38,944 bases of DNA from an uncultured bacterium (lineage in GTDB: Bacteria; Verrucomicrobiota; Kiritimatiellia; CAIVKH01): NCBI GenBank assembly GCA_903906425.1, contig CAIVKH010000076.1, positions 1 to 38,944 of the forward strand, written 5' to 3'. Below, piece after piece: positions 1-7,499 of this stretch. Position 1 is the stretch's first letter, and each line of letters starts with the position of its first letter. A model generated the notes under the pieces. That model was not told the origin of the DNA, searched no databases, and was given only the letters and a program-made list of their open reading frames with translations. The position numbers were made by a program, and so were the translations under genes.

Positions 1-411
1 CCGGCCGCCGGCGCGAAGCCGGCCGTCGCCGCGCCCAGCCGCGTGCTCGTCATTGACGACGAAGCCATCGTGCGCCGCGTCGTCCAGCGCCAGCTCGAAC
101 GCGCCGGCTACTCCGTCGTCCTTGCCCGCGACGGCCGCGAAGCCGTCCGCCTCGTCGCCGAACAGCCCGACATCGCCGACGTCGTCCTGCTCGACCTGAC
201 CATGCCCGACATGGGCGGCGAAGAAGTCATGCTCTACCTGCGCCACATCGGATTCCGCAAACCCATCCTCGTCATCAGCGGCCACGACGAAATCGAAATC
301 GCCGCCTTCAGCAAAAAATTCCAGGTCCACTCCTTCGTCCAAAAACCCTTCTCCGGCGACGCCCTCGTCAAAGCCGTCCGCGAAGCCATCGCCGCCCACG
401 CCCCCGCCTGA
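1..411 (+). CDS. Response-regulator receiver domain, C-terminal end of a larger protein (5' partial)
   Basis: The reading frame is open to the left window edge. It begins with an Ala/Pro-rich linker (about 14 residues) and then a complete receiver (REC) domain starting VLVIDDE. Acidic-pocket Asp residues are in VIDDE, the phosphoacceptor Asp is in VVLLDLTMP, and the conserved Lys is in VQKPF near the end. The domain stops almost directly after its last helix, so no output domain follows. A receiver at the C-terminus behind a flexible linker is typical of hybrid histidine kinases, so this is probably the tail of one; a stand-alone regulator with an internal GTG start at 43 is less likely. The gene converges on the minus-strand glycosyltransferase, with a four-copy palindrome array between them. 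Confidence 0.85.
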   Translation, partial: PAAGAKPAVAAPSRVLVIDDEAIVRRVVQRQLERAGYSVVLARDGREAVRLVAEQPDIADVVLLDLTMPDMGGEEVMLYLRHIGFRKPILVISGHDEIEIAAFSKKFQVHSFVQKPFSGDALVKAVREAIAAHAPA

Positions 412-450
412 CCGCCCCCACGCGGCGGGAATTGCGGCAATCGTGAAAAC

Positions 451-561
451 TTCCAATCATTGGAACTTTGCGCAGCGTCACTTTCCAATCATTGAAAGTT
501 TGCCGCCCGATGTTCTCCAATCATTGGAGAACTCCGAAACGCATAGTTCCAATGATTGGAA
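451..561. repeat. Palindrome array A: four copies at 32-bp period
   Basis: Copies lie at 451-465 (perfect), 483-497 (right arm degenerate), 515-529 (arms changed on both sides so the dyad is kept, extending to 513-531) and 547-561 (perfect, G centre). Starts are exactly 32 bp apart. The array fills the gap between two convergent genes and ends 16 bp from the glycosyltransferase stop. This is the longest array in the window. Confidence 0.95.
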
Positions 562-576
562 ACGCTCGCAGCCGGC

Positions 577-3120
577 TCAGGAAGCCAGCACGTCGAGCCG
601 CGCGGCGATGATCCTGCCGACGGCCGCGGGCGAAAGTTGTTCGCGGATGTCGCTCGCCGCCTGCGCGCCGATGTCGCGCGCAAAATCTGGCTCGTTCGCG
701 ACACGAACCATCGCGGCGGCCGCGGCGTCAACATCCGGATCGGCCCACGTCGCGCCGCGCGGATACGCGCCGTAATCGCGGTCGAGCTGCACCAGCTTGT
801 ACGGAACCGGGATCGAATTCCACGACGTCATGTAATCCATGTTCGCCGACCAGCCGGTCGCGATGACCGGCTTGCCGAGAAACATGGACTCCGCCAGCGT
901 GAGGCCGAAGCCTTCGGAACGGTGAAGCGAAACGTAGCTGTCCGCCGCGTTGAACAGCGCGTTCAATCGCGGCCGAGGCAAATAATCCCAGAACGGAACG
1001 ATCGATGGCTCGCGAGCAATCGCGGCGCGAAGTTCGGCGAGCAGGCCAGTTTCCTTTTCCGCGTTGATGACCTTCAGCACGAGATGCGTTTTGCCCTTGA
1101 ACGACGGCTTCGCCCGCAAATAAGCCTCGACCACCGCCATCGGATTTTTCCGCTCCGGCACGCTGAACACGTCGAACATGAAAAGAAAAATGAAGCCGTC
1201 TTCCGGCAGGCCGAGTTCGCGGCGGCCGACGCCCGGCGGCACGGCAACGTCAATCGCGTTCGGAATGCACATGCACGGAATCTTCAGCTTGCGACTGAAC
1301 GCCGACTGGCAGAACCGGCTCGGCGCCCAGACCTCGTCGAGAAATTTTGTGCACTCGAGCCACGAATCCGGAATTTCCTGTAGCTCCCAATTCCAAAACG
1401 CAATCGTGTAGCGATCGTGGATGATGGATTCGAATTCCGAAACTGCGATGGGAATCTGATCGGGATTCAGATGAATCAGGTTCACCGCAAATTTCGGCTC
1501 GGTGCCGAAGTTGCCGGGGATTTCCTCGCCGCGACGCGACGTGGAGCCGGTCGCGAAATCCAAAACGGCCGCAGAAATCCCCGCCGCCTTGCACGCGCGT
1601 AGGTTTGTCCGCGCGGCCTCGCCGACGCCAAGCTCCGCCTTCAAATAGCCGATGACGTTCAGCCCGCGTGGGAAACTGGCCGTGGATTTTGCCGCTGGCG
1701 TCGGCGAACTTTCATTCACATACGCGCTGCGGAAAAGCATCGCCGCGATCTTCTGCCGGGTTTTGAGCGGAACGAAAATGTGCGTCAGATCCTTGAACTT
1801 CCACGCCGTCCGGTAAAGCCACTTGCCAAAACTTTCACCGCCCTGTGCGGCCGTTGCCGTGCCGTTGGCGGCCGCCAGCGCATTGATCGCGGGCTGGACG
1901 AAACGATCCGGCAGCTTGTGAAATTCGCGGCCCGGCCCGGTGAACCATTCCGCGAAGCTGCGGGCGTGAACGCCAAGCAAATCCGGGAACTGGTCTTCGA
2001 GAAACAAATCGGGATGGTTTAGAAACACTTCGCTCATGATTCGCGTGACGAACGGCGAGCTGCGGCCATTTTGCACGAACGGCTCGTTCACGTGGCGGAT
2101 GAACGCCGCCGAATCCGCACCCGCCGGATCGGGAAACTTTTTGGCCAGCTCATCGCGATTTTCGCGGAAGATTTTCCGGGCAAGATCAGGAACCGGCGTG
2201 CCATCGGAAAAATTCGCGAACGCGTATGGAATCTTTGCGGCCCCGGAAATCCCGTTGCGGCGCAAATCGTCCGCGTATTTCTTCGCGAGCGCGGCGACGG
2301 CGGGCGGAATGTTGTCGAGCGTGAAACGAGTTTGATGTCTGCCGAAAACGTCATTCTCCGCGTTGAAACCGGAGAAGTGAAAAAACACAAGCGGTTCGCC
2401 GTTGACGGAAAAGTTTTCGCCGCGTTGTTCAACTTTTCGTGTCGGCAAATTCCAGTAGGCGACATTCCAGCCCGGATGTCGCACAACCTGGACGCGGTCG
2501 CAAAATGACGGCGCAAATTCCATCCATTTTTGATCGACGAAAAGTCCGCCACTGAAATCCACGGCGCAATCGCGTTCGAGTTTTGATTGCCACCACTTCA
2601 CGAATTTCTGCGTCTGCTCGCAGCGGCGGAACGCAACAAAGCCGAGGTTGTAGCTGCCGGACTTCAGCAGGTGCCGCTCATCGGGAATCTTGCCGTCATC
2701 AATCGGCGCGGTGATGTGCGGCGTGAGCAGGACGTCGGATTCGTCGAGCCGTCGCATCATGTCGTCGAGATTCGAATAAATTGAAATGTCGGGATCGAAA
2801 TAGACAACTTTATCGAAGCCGCGCGCGAAGAGCATTTCGATGACGAACGGCTTGATGGCCGTGTTCAGTTCGAGCAGCGAATACTGGAAAATGAAATGCG
2901 GTTTTTCCGGCAGCGGGTTTTGCGCGAGGTCCAGCACCTCGAAATTATCGCGCGAGAAATCGAAGCCGCCGCGCTCGTCGCAAAGCGCCAGCGCGCGGTT
3001 CGCGTCCGGCGCGTGGCGGGCGACGCCTTCCATCAGCGTCCGCACGGCATGCGTGTAGTTGCGCGACGCGATGGTGAAGATGCAGGTGCGACCTCCGGGC
3101 ATTCCGTCCTCTCCGTTCAT
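577..3120 (-). CDS. Two-domain glycosyltransferase
   Basis: Protein of 847 residues with two catalytic-type domains. The N-terminal part (about residues 10-300) looks like a GT-A nucleotide-sugar transferase, with a DxD-type metal site in VVYFDPDISIY (residues 106-115). The C-terminal part (about 490-847) looks like a GT-B family 4 enzyme: it opens with NVIGYLKAELGVGEAART and carries the EGFGLTLAES donor-binding signature near residue 735. Such fusions build surface polysaccharide or modify glycans in the cytoplasm; donor and acceptor cannot be read from sequence. The ATG overlaps the stop of the upstream secreted-protein gene (ATGA at 3117-3120), implying translational coupling. A second ATG at 3102, six codons later, has a better Shine-Dalgarno (GGAGAGGA) and could be the real start. 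Confidence 0.85.
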   Translation of the reverse strand: MNGEDGMPGGRTCIFTIASRNYTHAVRTLMEGVARHAPDANRALALCDERGGFDFSRDNFEVLDLAQNPLPEKPHFIFQYSLLELNTAIKPFVIEMLFARGFDKVVYFDPDISIYSNLDDMMRRLDESDVLLTPHITAPIDDGKIPDERHLLKSGSYNLGFVAFRRCEQTQKFVKWWQSKLERDCAVDFSGGLFVDQKWMEFAPSFCDRVQVVRHPGWNVAYWNLPTRKVEQRGENFSVNGEPLVFFHFSGFNAENDVFGRHQTRFTLDNIPPAVAALAKKYADDLRRNGISGAAKIPYAFANFSDGTPVPDLARKIFRENRDELAKKFPDPAGADSAAFIRHVNEPFVQNGRSSPFVTRIMSEVFLNHPDLFLEDQFPDLLGVHARSFAEWFTGPGREFHKLPDRFVQPAINALAAANGTATAAQGGESFGKWLYRTAWKFKDLTHIFVPLKTRQKIAAMLFRSAYVNESSPTPAAKSTASFPRGLNVIGYLKAELGVGEAARTNLRACKAAGISAAVLDFATGSTSRRGEEIPGNFGTEPKFAVNLIHLNPDQIPIAVSEFESIIHDRYTIAFWNWELQEIPDSWLECTKFLDEVWAPSRFCQSAFSRKLKIPCMCIPNAIDVAVPPGVGRRELGLPEDGFIFLFMFDVFSVPERKNPMAVVEAYLRAKPSFKGKTHLVLKVINAEKETGLLAELRAAIAREPSIVPFWDYLPRPRLNALFNAADSYVSLHRSEGFGLTLAESMFLGKPVIATGWSANMDYMTSWNSIPVPYKLVQLDRDYGAYPRGATWADPDVDAAAAAMVRVANEPDFARDIGAQAASDIREQLSPAAVGRIIAARLDVLAS

Positions 3121-3800
3121 TTCGGCGGCATTGGTGGAACGAAATTTGGAATGCCGTTGGTGATGATGATCGGATGGTTTTTCAGCGCGACCTCGATGCC
3201 CGCGCCCATGCTGCCCTCGGGAATCGGCGTGTCGTCAATTTTGATCTCGGGATGCTCGCGCAGATATTTTTCGATGCCCTCGCCTTTGCCGGCGGCCGGC
3301 GTATTGGCGATTCGTGCGGCTTCCGGATTTTGCGAAAGGAACCGGTCAATGGTTTCGCCGTGTCCGGTGGCCGGCACGGCCGGCGGTGGCGTCGGGAACT
3401 TGATCGTTCCCTCCTCGACGGCCTTCGGATTTTCCCGGATGAATTTTTCGATGGCCTCGCCGCGGTACATCGGCGAGTCGGGCGTGCGGACCTCGACGAA
3501 ATTTTTCGGGGCGTTCGGATCGGCCGACAGCGCCAGCACGCAAATCTTGTCGCCGCGGCGCAGCGTGACGCGCTCCTTCTCGTAGTCAATGGAGAGGATC
3601 TCGATGCCGGCGGCCTGCTGCCCGGCGGCGACGAAATAGCTGTTGGATGTGGCCAGCTCAACGACGCCGACCTTGACCTTGTTGGCGCTGTTGACCAGCG
3701 CGGTGATGCGGATCACATCGCCGAAGCAGTCGGAACTGGCCGCGCGAATACTGCCGGCCAAAAGCACGACGGCCAGCAGAGACAACCACGTGATTTTCAT
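3117..3800 (-). CDS. Secreted protein with four 14-residue repeats
   Basis: 227 residues. A signal peptide is clear (MKITWLSLLAVVLLAGSIRA). Residues 25-110 form a small domain with the phrase ILSIDYEKERVTLRRGD, a pattern like that in PilP/GspC-type periplasmic proteins. The C-terminal half holds four imperfect copies of a motif beginning GEAIEKFIRENPKA, then GETIDRFLSQNPEA, GEGIEKYLREHPEI and GAGIEVALKNHPII, separated by Pro/Ala linkers. I do not recognise the family. It is coupled to the glycosyltransferase by a 4-bp overlap, so a role in envelope or export work is a reasonable inference. The ATG at 3800 has an AAGGA about 10 nt upstream. Confidence 0.75.
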   Translation of the reverse strand: MKITWLSLLAVVLLAGSIRAASSDCFGDVIRITALVNSANKVKVGVVELATSNSYFVAAGQQAAGIEILSIDYEKERVTLRRGDKICVLALSADPNAPKNFVEVRTPDSPMYRGEAIEKFIRENPKAVEEGTIKFPTPPPAVPATGHGETIDRFLSQNPEAARIANTPAAGKGEGIEKYLREHPEIKIDDTPIPEGSMGAGIEVALKNHPIIITNGIPNFVPPMPPK

Positions 3801-3894
3801 GACAACATTTCCTTCATTGATTCGACCACGCAGACACTAATTCGGAACACACGCCCACACAAGCCTCCGGCGGGGTGGCGAAAAATCGCGCGTC

Positions 3895-3933
3895 GGGAAA
3901 ACCGGACCGCCGCTTGGCGTTCAGCCGGTCCGG
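3895..3933 (-). terminator. Probable intrinsic terminator overlapping the mutarotase stop codon
   Basis: Arms CCGGACCG (3902-3909) and CGGTCCGG (3926-3933) form a perfect 8-bp stem with a 16-nt loop. Read on the minus strand, the stem is followed by TTTTCCC. The TGA of the RbsD/FucU gene (3921-3923) lies in the loop. The T-run is short, so efficiency is uncertain. Confidence 0.5.
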
Positions 3934-4367
3934 CAGCCGATCTTCAGCAGGACGTTGGCCCACAGCGCCTGATCGGCTGTTTGAATGGTGAGCACATGGT
4001 CCGGCGACTCGACGGCCGCGTAAAAATCCCATTTCAAAATCGGATCAAGTTTCAGTTTGAGCTTCGATTCCTTGATGATCTTCCGGTACTCGCTCCACAC
4101 CGGCGGCTCGCCTTTTTGCGCGTACGGATCGTCCGGCGGTATGCCCATCGTGTGGATGTGATCGACCGGAATCGCGGAAAGCACCGCGCGCAAAACCTGC
4201 GCGACGGTCACGATGCCGGGCGACAAATTCAGGCAGACCAGTTCCGCGTTCGGACCCTTCTTCGTCGAGGCCGGATAATTCCCGTCGGCGATGAGCACCG
4301 TCGCGTGGTGCCCGGCGCGGCCGAGAATCTCGTTGATCTTCGGATGAATCAGTTGGTGTTTGAGCAT
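3921..4367 (-). CDS. RbsD/FucU-family sugar mutarotase
   Basis: 148 residues, the normal family length. These cytoplasmic enzymes interconvert sugar anomers or pyranose and furanose forms (ribose for RbsD, fucose for FucU) before phosphorylation or isomerisation. The N-terminus MLKHQLIHPKINEILGRAGH is typical, with the family His at position 20 and Asp at 28 (ADGNYP). The C-terminal ALWANVLLKIG matches the conserved ring segment. The reading frame is open to 4445, but ATG 4367 is chosen because a GGAG lies at 4375-4378 on the minus strand and the family begins here. The longer form would run into the palindrome array. FucU rather than RbsD is slightly favoured by the IADGNYP stretch. Confidence 0.85.
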   Translation of the reverse strand: MLKHQLIHPKINEILGRAGHHATVLIADGNYPASTKKGPNAELVCLNLSPGIVTVAQVLRAVLSAIPVDHIHTMGIPPDDPYAQKGEPPVWSEYRKIIKESKLKLKLDPILKWDFYAAVESPDHVLTIQTADQALWANVLLKIGCRTG

Positions 4368-4439
4368 GGCGTTTCTCCAGATGAAAACAGTCCGCGAAAA
4401 AACCACGGGCGGCGAAATCGTGCCGGCCCGCGCGTTGAT

Positions 4440-4487
4440 TTCCAATCATTGGAAGTCATCGCGTCCGGTCTTTGCCAATCATTGGAA
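4440..4487. repeat. Palindrome array B: two copies, 33-bp spacing
   Basis: Copies are at 4440-4454 (perfect) and 4473-4487 (left outer arm TG instead of TT). Start-to-start spacing is 33 bp, the only departure from 32 in the window. The array lies between the infC stop (24 bp away) and the mutarotase start. Confidence 0.93.
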
Positions 4488-4510
4488 GCTGCGGTGATCG
4501 CGGCCAGCGG

Positions 4511-5188
4511 TCAGCCGGGGCGGAAATTATCGAGCGGCAGTTTGTTCGCGAGCACGGGCTGGCCCGGCGCTGCGGGCTGGCGCGACGGTGGTACGGCCGG
4601 GCGCTGCGACGGAACCGGCGGCGAACCCGGCTGCGGAGCCGGCGCGGGTTTTGCCGCGGCACCCGCAACCTTCGGCACGCCGGGGCGCGGGGCAAACATC
4701 ATGTTGAGAATACGGCCCATTTGCTGCGGTGACTTGTCGCCGGTGGCAACATCCTCGACGGCTCTGGCGACGCGCTTCATGAGTTCGTAGCCGATTTCCT
4801 GGTGCGCCTGCTCGCGCCCGCGGAACATCAGCGAAACCTTGCAGCGGTGGCCGTCGGCGATGAAATCGCGGATGTGGCTGACCTTCAGTTCGAAGTCGTG
4901 CGTGTCGGTGTTCGCGTGGAATTTGACTTCCTTCACCTTCGTGTGCGTCTGGTGCTTCCGCGACTCGCGCTCCTTTTTCTCCACCTCGTATTTGTATTTG
5001 CCGACATTCATAATCCGGCAGACAGGCGGCTGGGCGTTGGGCGAGATTTCCACCAGATCGAGCTGGGCCGCGTTGGCCATGTTCAGCGCCTGCGATGTGG
5101 TGATGATGCCGATCAGCTCCCCGTTTTCGCCGATGCAGCGCACCTGCGGAACGCGGATCTGATGATTGACTCGAATGTACGTACGAAT
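4511..5188 (-). CDS. infC: Translation initiation factor IF-3, with ATT start codon
   Basis: IF-3 binds the 30S subunit, blocks premature 50S joining and checks the start codon. The N-domain (VNHQIRVPQVRCIGENGELI), the helical linker KYEVEKKERESRK and the C-domain (KVKEVKFHANTDTHDFELK) are intact. The first ATG/GTG (GTG 5143) would delete the N-terminal strand that the family needs. The frame extends upstream to an ATT at 5186-5188, preceded by AGAGG at 5195-5199 with 6-nt spacing. AUU is the classic infC start that lets IF-3 repress its own synthesis. From there the product is 225 residues. About 60 residues of Pro/Ala-rich tail follow the C-domain, which is unusual. rpmI and rplT do not follow. 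Confidence 0.93.
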   Translation of the reverse strand: MRTYIRVNHQIRVPQVRCIGENGELIGIITTSQALNMANAAQLDLVEISPNAQPPVCRIMNVGKYKYEVEKKERESRKHQTHTKVKEVKFHANTDTHDFELKVSHIRDFIADGHRCKVSLMFRGREQAHQEIGYELMKRVARAVEDVATGDKSPQQMGRILNMMFAPRPGVPKVAGAAAKPAPAPQPGSPPVPSQRPAVPPSRQPAAPGQPVLANKLPLDNFRPG

Positions 5189-5190
5189 GA

Positions 5191-5316
5191 CTAACCTCTT
5201 TCTGTTTGGTTTTTCTGCTTTGCGGCGGCCACCGAAGCCGCCGGCTTTGCGGACGCAACGAACACCGTCGCGGTCTCCGCGTCAAATCCTGAAATCAAAT
5301 CCCGGGCCCTGCTCAT
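5191..5316 (-). CDS. Possible 41-residue linker ORF between thrS and infC
   Basis: An ATG opens 2 nt after the thrS stop, and the ORF ends with TAG 2 nt before the infC ATT. The product (MSRARDLISGFDAETATVFV and 21 more) matches nothing I know and is Ala/Lys rich. Its last codons overlap the infC Shine-Dalgarno, and it contains AGG and AGA codons. The tight packing on both sides suggests a translated coupling or leader ORF rather than a functional protein. It may equally be chance in a short spacer. Confidence 0.35.
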   Translation of the reverse strand: MSRARDLISGFDAETATVFVASAKPAASVAAAKQKNQTERG

Positions 5317-5318
5317 GC

Positions 5319-7322
5319 CTATCCCGCCCGCCGCTCGCGGATTGACTGCAAAATTTCCGCGACCACTTCGCCCTTCGGCTTCGCGCCGACGTTGCCCTTG
5401 CCGTGCAAGCGAACGCTGACGGCTCCGGCTTCCATGTCGCGATTGCCGATGACCAGCATCGTGTGAACCTTGGCTTTTTCCGCTTCCTGAATTTTGCCCT
5501 TGATGTTGTTCGTCGAAAAATCGGATTCGACGCGCACAAAATTTCCGCGCAGCTCCTGCACGATCGCCTTCGCGTAATTCACCAGCGGCTCTTCGTCGCC
5601 GAGCGTCAGCACGCGGACCTGTTCCGGCGCGAGCCAGAGCGGGAAATTTCCGGCGTAGTGCTCGATCAAAAATCCGATGAAGCGCTCGTGCGTGCCGAGC
5701 GGCGCGCGATGGATGCACAGCGGAGTTTTTTCCGAGTTGTCGCGATCCTTGTAAACCAGGCCGAATTTTTTCGGCACCGCGAAATCCACCTGGTTCGTCG
5801 CAATCGTAAATTCGCGGCCGATCACGCTCCAGACCTGCACGTCAATCTTCGGGCCGTAGAACGCGGCCTCGTTCGCAACCTCGACGTACTTGATTCCGCT
5901 TTCGATCAAAACTTTTCGGACCATGTCTTCGGTTTTGATCCAAAGCTCAGGCTCGTCCACGTACTTTTTGCCGAGCCCTTCCTTTGAATGCGTGCTGAAT
6001 CGCATCTCGTATTTTTCGATGCCGAAGATTTTGAAATATTTCAAATACATGTCGTTCACGGCGCGAAACTCGTCCGCGAACTGCTCCTCGGTGCAATAAA
6101 TGTGCGCGTCGTTCATGTTGAGCGCCCGCACGCGCATGAGCCCGAAAAGCGTGCCCGATTCCTCGTAGCGATAGCACGTCCCGTATTCCGCCAGCCGCAG
6201 CGGCATGTCGCGATAGCTCCGCGGCTCCGCCGCAAAAATCCGGTGGTGATGCGGGCAGTTCATCGCTTTGAGATAGTAGATTTCAGGCGGAGGGAGTTGA
6301 CGTAGTTCTTTCTTTGCCTCGCGGTACTCATTGTATGCGAGACCAACATCTGTCGGCAACATTCCTAGTTTATGTTCGTCGATAAGCTTGACCATTTCGG
6401 CCGTTTCGACGTCGGAGTGTATTTGATTTATCTCAAGTCGATCACCGGCCCATTCACGCATGACGGTCCAAGTTTTCTGAATTTTCGCTTCGAGCTCGCG
6501 ACGTTTTGAGGCGAATTCGTCAACTCCCATCGGATCGAACATCGTGTTGGCGTAGTACGGCAAATGTCCCGACGTGAGATACATCTTCTTCTTTGCGAGA
6601 TGCGGTGTCTTGACGCGGACGTAGCCGGCGGCGAATTCGGTTTCCTTGCCGAGCTTTTCGAGTTCTTCAAGAATCGCCGTTCCCTTCGGCAGCCAGAGCG
6701 GAAGTCCGGGGCCGGTGAATTCGGCGTCCATCGCGAACAGGCCCATCTCGGTGCCGATCTTGCGATGATCGCGGCGCTTCGCCTCTTCGATCAACGCGAA
6801 GTGCGCTTCGAGTTCGGTTCTGTTTTTGAACGCGGTTCCGTAAATTCGCTGGAGCTGCGGATTTTTTTCGCTTCCGCGATAGTACGCGCTGGCGATGTGA
6901 GTGAGCTTGAACGCCTTGATCCGGCCGGTGCTGAAAACGTGAGGCCCGCGGCACAAATCGTAGAAATCGCCGTTGCGATAAAACGTGATCGCATCGCCCG
7001 CGGGAATGTCGGCGAGCCGCTCGATCTTGTAACGCTTCTGATTGAACGCCTCGATCATCTTCAGCGCCTCGTCGCGCGAAACCTCGGTGCGCTCGAACTT
7101 CTGGTCCTCGGCGATGATCTTCCGCATCTCCTCCTCGATCTTCGGGAGATCCTCGGGCGTGAGGCGGTGGGCCATGTCGAAATCGTAATAGAAGCCGTCG
7201 TCGGTGGGCGGGCCGATGTCGAGCTGAACGTCTGTGCCGAACAAACGGCGGACAGCCGCAGCCATCACATGCGCCGAGGAATGGCGTATGCGGTACAAAT
7301 CACTCGACGGATCAAGCTTCAT
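5319..7322 (-). CDS. thrS: Threonyl-tRNA synthetase with an unusual internal insertion
   Basis: 667 residues; charges tRNA-Thr. The N-terminal TGS domain is absent: the protein starts directly at the editing domain. Editing-site residues are present (H14, H18 in HSSAH; C124 and H128 in CRGPH). The class II core has the zinc ligands C355 (MNCPHHH), H407 (NDAHIYC) and H538 (IHRAPLG), and the anticodon-binding domain is complete. Between MFDP (residues 261-264) and YYLKAMNC (349-356), where other ThrRSs have about ten residues, there are about 80 extra. The corresponding DNA (about 6288-6533) is near 48% GC, against 60-68% on either side. No Shine-Dalgarno is obvious before ATG 7322. The gene precedes infC, a common bacterial order. 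Confidence 0.95.
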   Translation of the reverse strand: MKLDPSSDLYRIRHSSAHVMAAAVRRLFGTDVQLDIGPPTDDGFYYDFDMAHRLTPEDLPKIEEEMRKIIAEDQKFERTEVSRDEALKMIEAFNQKRYKIERLADIPAGDAITFYRNGDFYDLCRGPHVFSTGRIKAFKLTHIASAYYRGSEKNPQLQRIYGTAFKNRTELEAHFALIEEAKRRDHRKIGTEMGLFAMDAEFTGPGLPLWLPKGTAILEELEKLGKETEFAAGYVRVKTPHLAKKKMYLTSGHLPYYANTMFDPMGVDEFASKRRELEAKIQKTWTVMREWAGDRLEINQIHSDVETAEMVKLIDEHKLGMLPTDVGLAYNEYREAKKELRQLPPPEIYYLKAMNCPHHHRIFAAEPRSYRDMPLRLAEYGTCYRYEESGTLFGLMRVRALNMNDAHIYCTEEQFADEFRAVNDMYLKYFKIFGIEKYEMRFSTHSKEGLGKKYVDEPELWIKTEDMVRKVLIESGIKYVEVANEAAFYGPKIDVQVWSVIGREFTIATNQVDFAVPKKFGLVYKDRDNSEKTPLCIHRAPLGTHERFIGFLIEHYAGNFPLWLAPEQVRVLTLGDEEPLVNYAKAIVQELRGNFVRVESDFSTNNIKGKIQEAEKAKVHTMLVIGNRDMEAGAVSVRLHGKGNVGAKPKGEVVAEILQSIRERRAG

Positions 7323-7436
7323 CGAGTTCTGGACTGCGGAAAATTTTCATATTGATCACGCGGCAAAATATGGCCCGCGTCCCCCCGCGTCAAGCACCGC
7401 GCCGCCCCGCCAGCCGAAAATCCGGCCTGTCGAAAT

Positions 7437-7483
7437 TTACAATCATTGGAAGTTTGCGCCGCCCATTTTTCCAATCATTGGAA
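7437..7483. repeat. Palindrome array C: two copies, 32-bp period
   Basis: Copies are at 7437-7451 (left arm TTACAAT, imperfect) and 7469-7483. The second is extended by A/T to a 22-bp near-dyad at 7466-7487. It lies between the thrS start and the stop of the CusB-like gene, 17 bp from that stop. Confidence 0.93.
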
Positions 7484-7499
7484 AAAACCGGCCGCGGCT

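Noticed and set aside
556-1383. Plus-strand frame of 275 codons
   Set aside because: Antisense to the glycosyltransferase, very Arg-rich, no domain.
3174-4790. Long plus-strand frame (538 codons)
   Set aside because: It lies opposite the secreted protein, the mutarotase and infC, which have recognisable domains; its product is Arg/Gly-rich low-complexity, a shadow of high GC.
6288-6533. Intein in thrS
   Set aside because: About 80 residues is too short and there is no N-terminal Cys/Ser block or C-terminal His-Asn.
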